Of a stretch of DNA of 64,000 nucleotides, positions 33,852-43,800 are shown piece by piece. The notes below the pieces were generated by a model. That model did no database searches. It was not told the origin of the DNA and saw only the letters and a program-made list of their open reading frames with translations. The translations under genes and the position numbers were made by a program. The DNA lies in NCBI RefSeq assembly GCF_963576675.1, contig NC_088913.1, positions 18,550,001 through 18,614,000 of the forward strand. The letters are read 5' to 3'. Each line of letters begins with the position of its first letter. Position 1 is the first letter of the stretch. The stretch comes from Euphorbia lathyris (taxonomy: Eukaryota > Streptophyta > Magnoliopsida > Malpighiales > Euphorbiaceae).

Positions 33852-35953
33852 TCAACGTCGGTTTTTTTTCTTTCCCTTAACAGAATTGATTTCACGTTCT
33901 TCAGGATCACAAGTCTCTTCCACATTTAATATAGACAATTGCCTTTCAATGTCAACAATAAGTTTTTTCAAAGCATCTTTACAAATTTGCCTACATCTGG
34001 CATCTTCTTGACTTCTTGTAATGATGTCATATAAACATCTCATAGCCTCGTTGCGAAACATCGAATTAGTCTCATATGTAATCTCACTATCTATCTCTTT
34101 TTGCCTATCCACATATAGTCTTATTTTTGCACTTTTTGTCCAACGATGTAATATACAACTTTCTGGAATTTTTTTCACATTATTCATGCTCAACACACGT
34201 AAAATATGACAACATACAAAACCCTTCGATTCAAATTTTTTACAACTACAATTAATACTTATAGAAGATGTATCAAAATGCACTGTCCATTTTCTAGAAC
34301 CCGCCGCTTCACCTTGAACCTCATAGATGCGAATATTACTACTGCAAGCAACCTCAACTGAACTTGTAACCATAACTTGCAAAAAACTTTTCTCAAAATG
34401 TTTGAATATTTCACATGTGTAAACATTTGCAGCATGATTCAATAAACCACTACTTTTAAGAACACACGAAGGCGTACCTTGCTTACAACGAAAATCTTCT
34501 TCAAACTCCGAAGAACGCCAACGAGCAACAATTTTCTCAAATTCATGAACAAATTTAGTAAGTGAAGTTGTCTTACTTGAAATTGTATTCAAAACCCTAT
34601 TGGTAACTTCACTCATTTGAGATGATAAAATACCAGCAGAAAAAAACATCTTTGTTTAAACCTTTACACCATTTCTGACGAATATTATATAGTTTGTTCA
34701 ACCATTTATGATTTCTAACTTCTTCAAACGAGTCACAAATTTTATTCCACACCTCATCAAATTCCTCTTCAGACTCACATCTATGTAACATCTTATAAAA
34801 TAAAAACTGAAATTCTTTATTAGAATTGAGACCGCCTAAGTGAGATGGAGCATTTTGTGATATATGTCATATACATAAACGATGATGTGTCTCTAGAAAA
34901 ACTACAGATATGGCATTTGTCATTGCTTGGTCTTGATTAGTGAATATGGTTTGTGGTGCCTTATCCCCCATTGACTTTAGAAATGATTTGAACAACCATA
35001 TAAAAGAGGATATTGTCTCATCTAATAAAAAAGCACAACCAAAGATGACATTTTTTCTGTGATGATTAACACCCACAAATGGAGCACAAATTAAATTGTA
35101 TTTATTTGTGCGGTATGTGGTGTCAAACACAATAACATATCCAAAACAGTCATAATCGATCCTAGATCTACCATCTCTCTAAAAAAAAATTATTCATCCT
35201 ATTCTCTTGATCAACTTGTGTTGTATAAAAAAACATACCATCTTCGGCTTGACATTGCTCGAAATGATTAACAAGACTTTGTGAATCTCCGACTTCAATG
35301 AGTGACATCTTTTTTTGATGAACATAATTATAACAATCTATTTTTGTAAATCCTAGATGCCCATCTCCTCCAGCTTCTTTGGACATATAAGAAAAAGTGT
35401 CTATTGTTCTTAAACATGCACTTAGTATATGATATTTTTTTTATAATATGTAATAAATATATAATAATAGAAATAATATATATAACAACAAAACTGATTT
35501 GTTACCTGCATCCACCATTGAATCAATGACATTAGTTTTTGAAGAAGTAAGTTTCCTATTTGATCGCAACAATTGAACTTCTGATTGCAATGCAAGCTCA
35601 TGATTATGATTTGAAACGAAACTTGTCATTATCTAGTTACCATCTTCAACCGTAAAACGAATCATTGCTCCACACCCCGTTCTTGTTTCTAGTGTTTGAC
35701 GTTGCTGAACTAAAAAATCTTTATCATACATATGACCTTCTTTTGCACAACAATACTCTCTTTGATGCATCTTTCCATCTATGCCCGATCTTTTTCTAGA
35801 TTTTCTAACACTAAATCCAGTTCGTATAGCATAACTATTGTATAAATTGTATGCTTCTTCCTCTCCATGCACTACGCTTCCCATAAGATTATCTATTTGA
35901 TTAACAAGTTTTTCCTCACTCAAATTCTCAATAGTTTCTTATGCTTTTTCCAT
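33852..35953 (-). pseudogene. FAR1/FHY3-type (MULE-derived) pseudogene
   Basis: Read on the minus strand, the domains are complete and in order. A FAR1 DNA-binding region with Cys/His ligands comes first (GFSVRKSRKR, YCCAKEGH, TRTGCGAMIRF, NHNHEL; 35923-35590). A MULE-transposase core follows (FDTTYRTNKYNLICAPFVGV, TIFTNQDQAM; 35110-34900), then a SWIM zinc finger (CSCKKFESKGFVCCHIL; near 34230) and a basic tail ending GKKKNRR. The family comprises light-signalling transcription factors and their transposase relatives. An intron lies at about 35506-35417. Lesions: TAA near codon 5 (ATG at 35953), TGG to TAG after VEDGN (35633), a frameshift in a T run near 35190, TGG to TGA after HHRLCI (34867) and a frameshift near 34650. 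Whether it was a host gene or a Mutator transposase cannot be decided. Confidence 0.88.
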
Positions 35954-37185
35954 ATCCGATATAACAATAAAAAATAAAAATACATATATTCAAAACGTAT
36001 AAATAAATTGAGTAGAAAGGCAAATTAAATAAAAAAAACATATGTTTATATACTGTATAAGTTACAAAAATAAAAATATCAAAAAATAAAACTAAAGCTA
36101 ATCAACTAAAAGTAATCTATTAATTAGTAATTTGGATAAAATTATTTGTAGGATCTCATTTTCTACATTATATATTAATTACTTTGGAAGATGTAATAAT
36201 CCTTTGAAAATAATAAAAATTGAACACATTCATGCAATAAAGGAACCACAAGCTAATTATTTAGTAAAAAAATGGAAGTGCAGTCAGTGTAAGAGCAATT
36301 TGAACCCAATAATTATAAAATCAGATTTAGGTAAAGCAATCGGATTATACCCAAAATTTGTTTTGAGAAAAAAAAGTAGAGAGGGAAATTGTATATATAT
36401 TACAGTATCTTAGGTTACCTAGCTGTAGCCATTGAAAAATTGAGAAAAAAAATACGAGTGAGAAATTTATAGATATTAATTTGGGTTCCCCAGTAATTAA
36501 TTGGGGCAAATAACAAAAAAAATTTAAAAGCATGTACCTGTTAACTTTAGGAAAACCGATATAAGAGAAAAAATAAACAGTAAGTTAGCACACAGAACTT
36601 CACTGCAAAGACAATTATTAAAATCGCAGGTGTAAGGTTAATTAAAACATATGAATAAATTTTAATCTTTCCTTTTTCCACGTGAATTTGGTTTTAACAG
36701 AGTTAGACACATGATGTTTTATCAATATACTTCCAGAATTTTCAATTTAATAGGATGGTTAATTATTTTGACCAGGTGTATTCACCTTAGTGGCCAAGGA
36801 ATACCATGTCACCATCTGACATGGTATGCACGGCATATCATAAAAAAAAAAACTCTATATAGTTTGACAATGTAAAATATATATTATTTTTTGCTATTTT
36901 TGTTTTTATCTTTCTATTCTTTAATGATAAATAATAACTTTTTATTTTTGTGTAAAGTTTCGAAAAAAATTGTTTAATAATAAATATGATACGTTAAAGA
37001 AACGTTTTGAGTTAAGAATTGAATCAATTGGATCAAAGTCTATATTTTATGTATTATTGACCAATTATATTGATTTGCATAATTTTTGTATATTTTTTTG
37101 TCTTTTTTTCTTTCAAACGATTTTGAATTTGGTACCAATTAATTTCATCCATTTTAAGTCAATGTCAATATGTTTTTTGTTTTTC
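35954..37185. other. AT-rich stretch without a recognised gene
   Basis: Long A/T runs and small open frames (for example 36132-36413 and 36970-37218) have no recognisable motif. A short imperfect dyad (ATACCATGTCACCATCTGACATGGTAT, 36801-36827) is the only structure that stands out. Confidence 0.5.
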
Positions 37186-37560
37186 AGCATTTGGATTGAG
37201 AAAGAAGGGACTCTATAATGATGCTATCAAGTTAAAATTCACAACAATTGATACTTAGTTTCATCAAGTTCTTAATTGTTTAGATGATGATGTTTCATAG
37301 AAGAAACATAATATTGAGGATGTAGTTTCAAACTTTATACACGGTCGTGGTCATATGTGTGCCAAAATGTAGGCTAAAGTTGATGAAGTTCTAACTCATA
37401 TTAATGTTGCAGATTGTCACTGGATATTAACTAGGTTTGTGATTGGTGAGAGGAAGTCGTATATTTACAATTTATATAATTCTTCAATATTCTATAATTA
37501 TACTAAAAAATGTGTAATGAGGTATGCTAGAATTATGAGAATGTATCTTCACGATTTTTT
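37186..37560 (+). pseudogene. Ulp1-like peptidase fragment
   Basis: In one frame with stops the sequence reads LRKKGLYNDAIKLKFTTID, then HGRGHMCAKM, then VDEVLTHINVADCHWILTRF and VIGERKSYIYNLYNS. This is the His-containing core of the plant Ulp1 (C48) peptidases found in Mutator-type and other transposons. The downstream Asp/Cys part is missing. It is on the opposite strand from the FAR1-type pseudogene 1.2 kb away and may be a scrap of a separate MULE. Confidence 0.6.
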
Positions 37561-37609
37561 CATCTTGGGAGACCATCCAAAGTTGTTGGAATCTGATGCG
37601 AGCATCTCC

Positions 37610-38718
37610 TTCAAGGGTGTAAGTTCGAGTGGAGGGAATCAAGTGAGAAACAGAGCACATGTGATCACACGGAGAAAAGGGGCAAAACTTCCCCCACACG
37701 GCGTGTCAACCCTCCCACACGCCGTGTAGAGTGGGTCCTAGCACACACATCAAACTCCAAAAACATTAGTCCAAAGGCTAAATTGATCCACCAATCTTTA
37801 GATTTCAGTAGACCTGTTCATGAACCCGTTGGCCCGCCCAGCCCGTCCAAGCCCGCCTTTTATGGGTTGGGTTTGGACATGCATATTTAGCATTTAGCCC
37901 GATCCGGCCCGAGCCCGTAAAAACCCGAACTTAAAATGGGTTGGGCTTGGGATTTATTTCAAAATCCAAGTCTAGCCCGGCCCGGCCCGAGATATGATTT
38001 GATTACATTTAGTATTTTATTTATATTTATAATGTTAGTTTTAAATTCAATTTACACGACCTCACTCTATGAAATTTACACATACAATATATTATTTTTT
38101 GTATGGTAAGTAGATTGATCTTTTGTAAAATAAAATTACGGGCTTGCAAAACTCTTATTTATAAATTATAGTTTATCATATATGTTTGTTAGATTTTTCT
38201 TATTTATAATAATACTTTAATATGTGAATTTTTATTATTTATAATAACCATTTAATTTTAAGTTATATTAAAAAACTTTTAATATAAATATATTAGGTAT
38301 ATAGGTCGGGCCGGGCCGGGTTTGGGAATTAGTTTTTTTAGTCGAGCCCAGCCCGGCCCGAGCCCGATGTAAATATAGTGCGAGCTGGGCTGGGCTTGGA
38401 CACAGTAATTAGATGTAAAACTCGGTTAGGCCCGGCCCAGCCCCTGAACATGTCTAGATTTGAGTAAAACTCCTTTTGGTGTGACCTTTGGTGGATCAAA
38501 ATAAATAATGTGAAGTTCAAGTGTGTGCTATTTTGGCAATATTTTACCTAAAAACACTCAGAAACGGCTAGAAACTACAAAAATAAATAAAACGCGTGCG
38601 AAAACTAAATAACAAGTACAAATGCATAAAAGTGCGAGAAACGCTCGCTTATTAGCCAAAAACTAATCAAAACTACCTTAAAAATCGTACCTAAAAATAG
38701 GGTTTTTGACCCCTATCA
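37610..38718 (-). mobile_element. Truncated Athila-like LTR, split by a MITE
   Basis: The right edge (GGGTTTTTGACCCCTATCA, ending 38718) is the inverse of the start of the LTRs at 58859 and 63394 (TGATAGGGGTCAAAAACC). The next 200 bases are related, including the inverse of AATAAGCGAGC..TCTCGCA. On the left it ends near 37610 in GC-rich sequence with two ACACG-S-CGTGT dyads. It is interrupted by the element at 37809-38456. No TSD was found at the left break. Confidence 0.7.
37809..38456. mobile_element. hAT-type MITE
   Basis: Ends are TAGACCTGTTCATGAACCC and, reversed, TAGACATGTTCAGGGGCT. Flanks are GATTTCAG (37801-37808) and GATTTGAG (38457-38464), an 8-bp TSD with one mismatch, as expected of hAT elements. 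The interior is AT-rich between GC-rich arms full of GCCCGGCCC / GGGCCGGGC words. It has no coding capacity, so it depends on a transposase in trans. Confidence 0.8.
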
Positions 38719-39695
38719 ACTACTAGAGGCATGAAGCCAAAATTGAAGAACATAATGATTACCGATTACAAATCTACTTGGTAATCAATTTGATCTTCAA
38801 TTTGCCTTTGATGCCTCTCCAGTACTCCACACCATCCAACTCTAATGTTTGTTTAGCATCTAGACCTCCTTGGTTGCTATTCGCACATCACGCCCCCCTT
38901 GCACGCTATCATTTTTTTGTAATACGAAGTAGACAACTTATTCAAGTAGACATATATATATTCTAGTGACACAGAACATGCTATATATCAAGTAGACAAC
39001 TTATTCGTATATACAAGTCTATTCCTAAATTGATATAAAACTTGTGCTGATAGCATCATAAACCCATCATTATACTGAAAGAAAATAGACAAGCCTAGGC
39101 GCAACAGAATTATAAAATTTTATCTATTTTTCTTTTCCAAAGACCCGTAATCGTTATTTCATACAAAGAGGGATTAAACAAGTGTATCTTTTCTGAAGAT
39201 CAATCTATCGTTACAAATGAAGTACCCACAACTTCTAATCCATATATCACGAACAATGATAACAACAATAAAGAAAACGATTAGTAATCAACCAATGAAT
39301 AACAATCTAAATTGATTGCCTCTAAAGGAATCCATACGAGATCAAAGAGAGAGTAAATGAAAGAGTAATTAAGACGAATGAAAGTCGGAAGAAATTAGCC
39401 TCCAAATCTTACTTGGCCGAAATACATAAGTGGGGAGGGACTATTTATAGTCTTCCAAATATTAACCTTAATCACATTAAGTTTAATCACTTAATTAGAA
39501 TCCTATTCCAAATAGGTTTAGTAATAGATAAATAAATAAATATTATCATTATCTTTATCTATATCTTAAGGCAAAAGCTAACGAACGATCCCGGGGCGCT
39601 TGATAAGAAATATATTTTATTATTTTTTATATAATATGCATTAAGTGGTTTGACACAAATTAATATAATCAAAGACAAAAGCATACATAATTGTG
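38719..39695. other. Repetitive non-coding stretch
   Basis: No gene. A block at 38949-39000 (TCTAGTGACACAGAACATG and ATATATCAAGTAGACAACT) recurs at 56374-56418. A 78-bp block at 39493-39570 recurs in direct orientation at 50317-50391. A GC-richer patch at 39580-39610 (AACGATCCCGGGGCGCTTGA) has a loose inverse at 50205-50240. Confidence 0.55.
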
Positions 39696-39787
39696 TTAGA
39701 TATATATTGTATTTATGCTAATTATCCTATATTTATGCTAATTAGCATAAATATAGGATAATTAGCATAAATACAATATATATCTAA
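39696..39787. repeat. 92-bp perfect palindrome flanked by AATTGTG
   Basis: TTAGATATATATTGTATTTA and following bases to the centre at 39741/39742 (GCTAA|TTAGC) are mirrored exactly to TCTAA at 39787, with no spacer and no mismatch by eye. AATTGTG lies directly before it (39689-39695) and again two bases after it, like a target duplication. It may be a tiny fold-back element. Confidence 0.93.
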
Positions 39788-39864
39788 TAAATTGTGCGAA
39801 AATTAATTAAATTAATTCCCCACTTATTTCTTTGATACTTGATTGAATACTTTTTGAAAGAAAA

Positions 39865-40101
39865 ATGCTTGATTTGAATGTCCTCCCATCCAATGAAAAC
39901 ATAGTTGCATTCATGGGGGAAGATCCGAATTTGGAAAATTCATTACATACTTCAATTCCAGTGCAGCCTCCAAATAATGCAGAAGAAACTCATGATCCGA
40001 ATTTTTGGGTTATTATTTACACAATCTCCAATTCCTCAATAATTTCCTCTAATTTTATTACTTGGTTTTCTAATTGTTTAGAGCACAAGTGCATGATTTG
40101 A
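39865..40101 (+). CDS. Small ORF, possible first exon, unidentified
   Basis: The 78-codon frame starts MLDLNVLPSNENIVAFMGED and reads coding-like to THDPNFW. A possible GT donor lies just after (TGGGTTATT, near 40005), and the codons beyond it look random. LDLNVLP resembles an acidic or EAR-like start seen in several plant regulators and in FAR1-like proteins, but no domain is present. A downstream exon would have been separated by the retrotransposon at 40339. It could also be chance. Confidence 0.3.
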   Translation: MLDLNVLPSNENIVAFMGEDPNLENSLHTSIPVQPPNNAEETHDPNFWVIIYTISNSSIISSNFITWFSNCLEHKCMI

Positions 40102-40185
40102 ATGATAACTAAATTAATTAAAGAAGAAGAAAAAAAGAACTGATATTAAAGAGAAGTACACATTAGATTTGTAGAGAGAGAGACA

Positions 40186-40211
40186 AGAAGAAGAAGAAGA
40201 AGAAGAAGAAG
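40186..40211. repeat. (AAG)n microsatellite
   Basis: Eight or more uninterrupted AAG triplets. Confidence 0.95.
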
Positions 40212-40338
40212 TGGTATAAATGACAGTTAAATTACCATTAAATAGACTACCCAATTACAATCATATTTAATGCATAGAATTTGACTAATTACAATGCAAA
40301 TCATTTAATATGTGTTATATAAAAAAATAATAAAATAT

Positions 40339-40804
40339 TGATAACCCGCGAAGCCCAAAACGGGTTATATTCATTTCGCAAGCCCAGCCCATATTAAAGC
40401 CCCATGGGCTAAGATTGGACGGGACCCGAATGAAGGAAGCGGGCGCAGCGAGTAAACCGCCCCGAATTCCTAAACGGAGCGTCAAGACTCCCACTCAGAA
40501 CCACGTTCGTTGCCATGAAAGCCACGAAAGGGACATGGCCTAAAAAGGGGTAACCGCCCTCAGAACGTGGCCCACTAAGGAGTAACCGCCCTCGGCGGTT
40601 ACCCAAAAAACACCTATTAAAGGCCTTAAGAATAAGGGGGGAGGTACGTTCACATTTTTTCCCACAAAGCTATTGCTAAATTATAGACTCATTCTTACAA
40701 AAACTGACTTGATCGTCGGAGAGTTTTCCCGAAGATCCTGTCTCCGGTTTTGTTTTGCAGGTAACTCCGGCAAAGAATATCAAAGCGGATCCAGCAAGTT
40801 ATCA
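40339..40804 (+). repeat. 5' LTR
   Basis: TGATAACCC...GTTATCA, 466 bp. The promoter position reads CCTATTAAAGG, whereas the 3' LTR has CCTATAAAAGG, so the 5' TATA box carries a substitution. Paired GTAACCGCCCTC modules lie upstream. Confidence 0.96.
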
Positions 40805-40805
40805 T

Positions 40806-40825
40806 TGGTGCGGTGAACGTGGACC
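40806..40825 (+). promoter_or_regulatory. Primer-binding site, tRNA-Phe type
   Basis: TGGTGCGGTGAACGTGGACC, one base after the LTR, is close to the complement of the plant tRNA-Phe 3' end (two mismatches in 20 against the sequence I know). Confidence 0.8.
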
Positions 40826-40862
40826 TTTTTTACCAACACTTGGTTAAAGGTACACGAAGAAT

Positions 40863-43800
40863 ATGTCAGAACCATCACGAACGACCGGTGTTACGACCAG
40901 ATCCACTAGCATGAACTCACGAGGTTCACGGATTGCAAATTCGCAGTCTGCAGGTACTCAGCCTGTGGTGCCTAGCTCGTCAGGCCCCTCGGGACAATTG
41001 GGTCCCTTATTGGAAGTGCAGGTGCAAAATGAAATGGAGATGTCCAATAGCGATTTCGTGCAGATGGCAGGACAGGTCTTGGCTTCGAATATGAGCCAGG
41101 CGGCTGGCGATCGAATGATTAATTTATTAACCGCCCTCGTCGAACGCGATACCGCCATGGCGCCTGCCCCTCAGGAACCTGTGGGTATCTCAACACAATC
41201 ACCGACTATTCCTGTCATACCTGTCCTTCCGCAGCCATCTCAGGTGCCAAATCAAGTGGGCCAGAGTAGTCGCACAAACCCACACAGCCACCCGATCAAC
41301 TACTCGCACCCAGATCTCATTACGACGATACATCCGACTTGGCAGCCATCCCAACCGTTGCCAGGAGTGCAAGGCACTCTTCCGCTACAGCAAGTGGAAC
41401 CTTTTCCTCACAGACATTCGGAGTTGATGACTCCTGGGCGAGAGCACACATGGAACTTTGATCCTATAACGGGACAGCGGTTAGTCCCCCAACAGGCACA
41501 CGTCTCAACACCGATGGGCGGGTGGATGCCACCCAGAATTCACCAGCAGCGGATGGAAGAAGTCCGGCGAATACCCGATATTGACTTAGAAGATCAATTA
41601 CGAAGCATGATGGAGCGAATGGGGTACTCGCCTAGGCCGAGAGCAGAGGTCCAGAGCGATTCACCTTTTGCCCCTTCGTTGCGGGAATTCATTCCAGATC
41701 ACAGAATCAAAGCGCCCGCGATACCTAAATACTATGGGGATCCAAATTCTGATCCCGAGGCTCATGTCAGGAACTACAGAGAACTAATGGATGTTGCAGG
41801 AGCGAGTGAAAGCATCATTTGCAGGTTATTCTCGACAACTTTGGGCGGAGCCGCATCTGATTGGTTTCGATCTTTACCCGCAGAATCTATTCACAATTGG
41901 CATCAATATAGTCGGGATTTCTGTGCGAAATTTGTGGGCTGTAAAGCAGCGGATGTGACGGATAGGCAGCTGAAGGAGATCAAACAGAGGAACTATAATT
42001 CCCTAAGGGAATTTGTTGTCGCATTCAACGATATTCTGGTGCGATTACAAAACCCGGATATCGTGAGCATCCGCAACATCATGGCAGATGGAACCACAGA
42101 TTGGAGTATGTGGGAGGAAATCATCCGCAACAAGCCGCGCACAGTGGCCGAACTCATGAAAATAGCAAAGGAATTCATGGAAGTGGATGATGTCAACATG
42201 GAACATAGGGCTCAAACCCGGCGAGAAAGAGATGCCGCTAGATCCACTTCGGACAATCGGCGCCAGACCCAGTCCAAAAGTAATTTTGTTCGAAGAGGCG
42301 ATCGCCCCTTTCAAAGTGGCGGATATCAGATACCATTAAACACGACTCGCCAAGAGGTGTTACTTTGGATCGAAAAGAGCCCCCTGAAGAAGGATGTGCA
42401 GTTCCCCAAGGTAAAAGGTCGAACCAGTTTGGGGCGACATCCTAACAAATATTGCAGGTTCCACAGATTGAACGGCCACGACACGAACGATTGCTATGAA
42501 TTGAAGAAGGAGATTGAAAGGCTGATCGAAAGGGGCAAACTGAATCAATTTGTACGAAAGGAGACTAGTGACGAGAAAGCAACGTTACCACACGAAGAAG
42601 AGGCAAGGCCCGAAAAGAAGCAGAAAAAAGGAGTGATAAACGTGATAGCCGGCGGGATCTATGAGCCTCCAACAAAAAGAGCTCGCCGTGAACAGCGAAA
42701 AAGCAACACTCATAGGGGGGATGCCCTCAATTACTCATTCGCGCGAATCACGGAGCCGCATGCGGATGCTTTGGTGATTACAATGGCTGTAGAAGGATGG
42801 GACGTCAAGCGGGTCCTTATTGATACTGGCAGTTCTTGTAATGTCATTACCCGAACAGCATTCAACAAGTTGGGAATCAACGACGAGCGGGTGGAACACA
42901 CCTTCATGGATGTAACTGGTTTTGGGGGTCAATCCTCCCAAACAAGTGGGCAGGTGGTGTTGGAGGCAGAAATGGGCGATAAGAATCTAAAATGGCGAGG
43001 AGATTTAGAATTCGCAATTGTTGATCTCCCATTGGCCTACAACATAATTCTGGGATGGCCATTCCTGTCGGAGACGGAGTCGCTCATCTCAATGAAGCAT
43101 TTAACGTTACATTTGCCAACACACCAAGGGCGAGTCATAGTTGAAGGTGATCAACTTGTATCTCAACAGGCCTATACATTATCACTTGAACCAAAACCGG
43201 AAGAGGAGGATAAATTCGAAGAGAAGCTGCCAGCGGAAGCATTGGGAGAAACGGAACTATTCGCCATCTCGAATGACAAGAACGTGCGAATAGCGGCTGG
43301 ACTCTCAGAAGAAACAAAGAAAGCCATTACTGAGGTATTGATCCAATGTGAGTCGGCATTTGCCGCCCCAAATGAAGTGCTAAAAGGAATAAGCCCAGAC
43401 GTAGCAACCCATCGGTTGAATGTAGACAAATGGGCAACCCCAGTGTGGCAAAAGAAGAGGGGACATGCTCCTGAGCGGCAAAAGGCGATTGAAAAAGCAG
43501 TGGCGGACTTGCTAAGGTCGGATGCGATTCGAGAAGTCACCTATCCGGAATGGTTAGCCAATGTGGTGCTAGTCAAAAAGCCAAATGGAACGTACAGAAT
43601 GTGCGTCGACTTCAAAGATCTGAACAAGGCATGTCCGAAGGATATGTATCCGCTTCCTAACATTGATATATTGGTAGATGGAACTGCAGGATATGAAGCT
43701 TTATCATTCACCGACGTGAAATCCAGTTACCATCAGATACCCATGGAGAAGGCGGATGAAATCAAAACATCGTTCATAACTCACCAGGCGACTTATTGCT

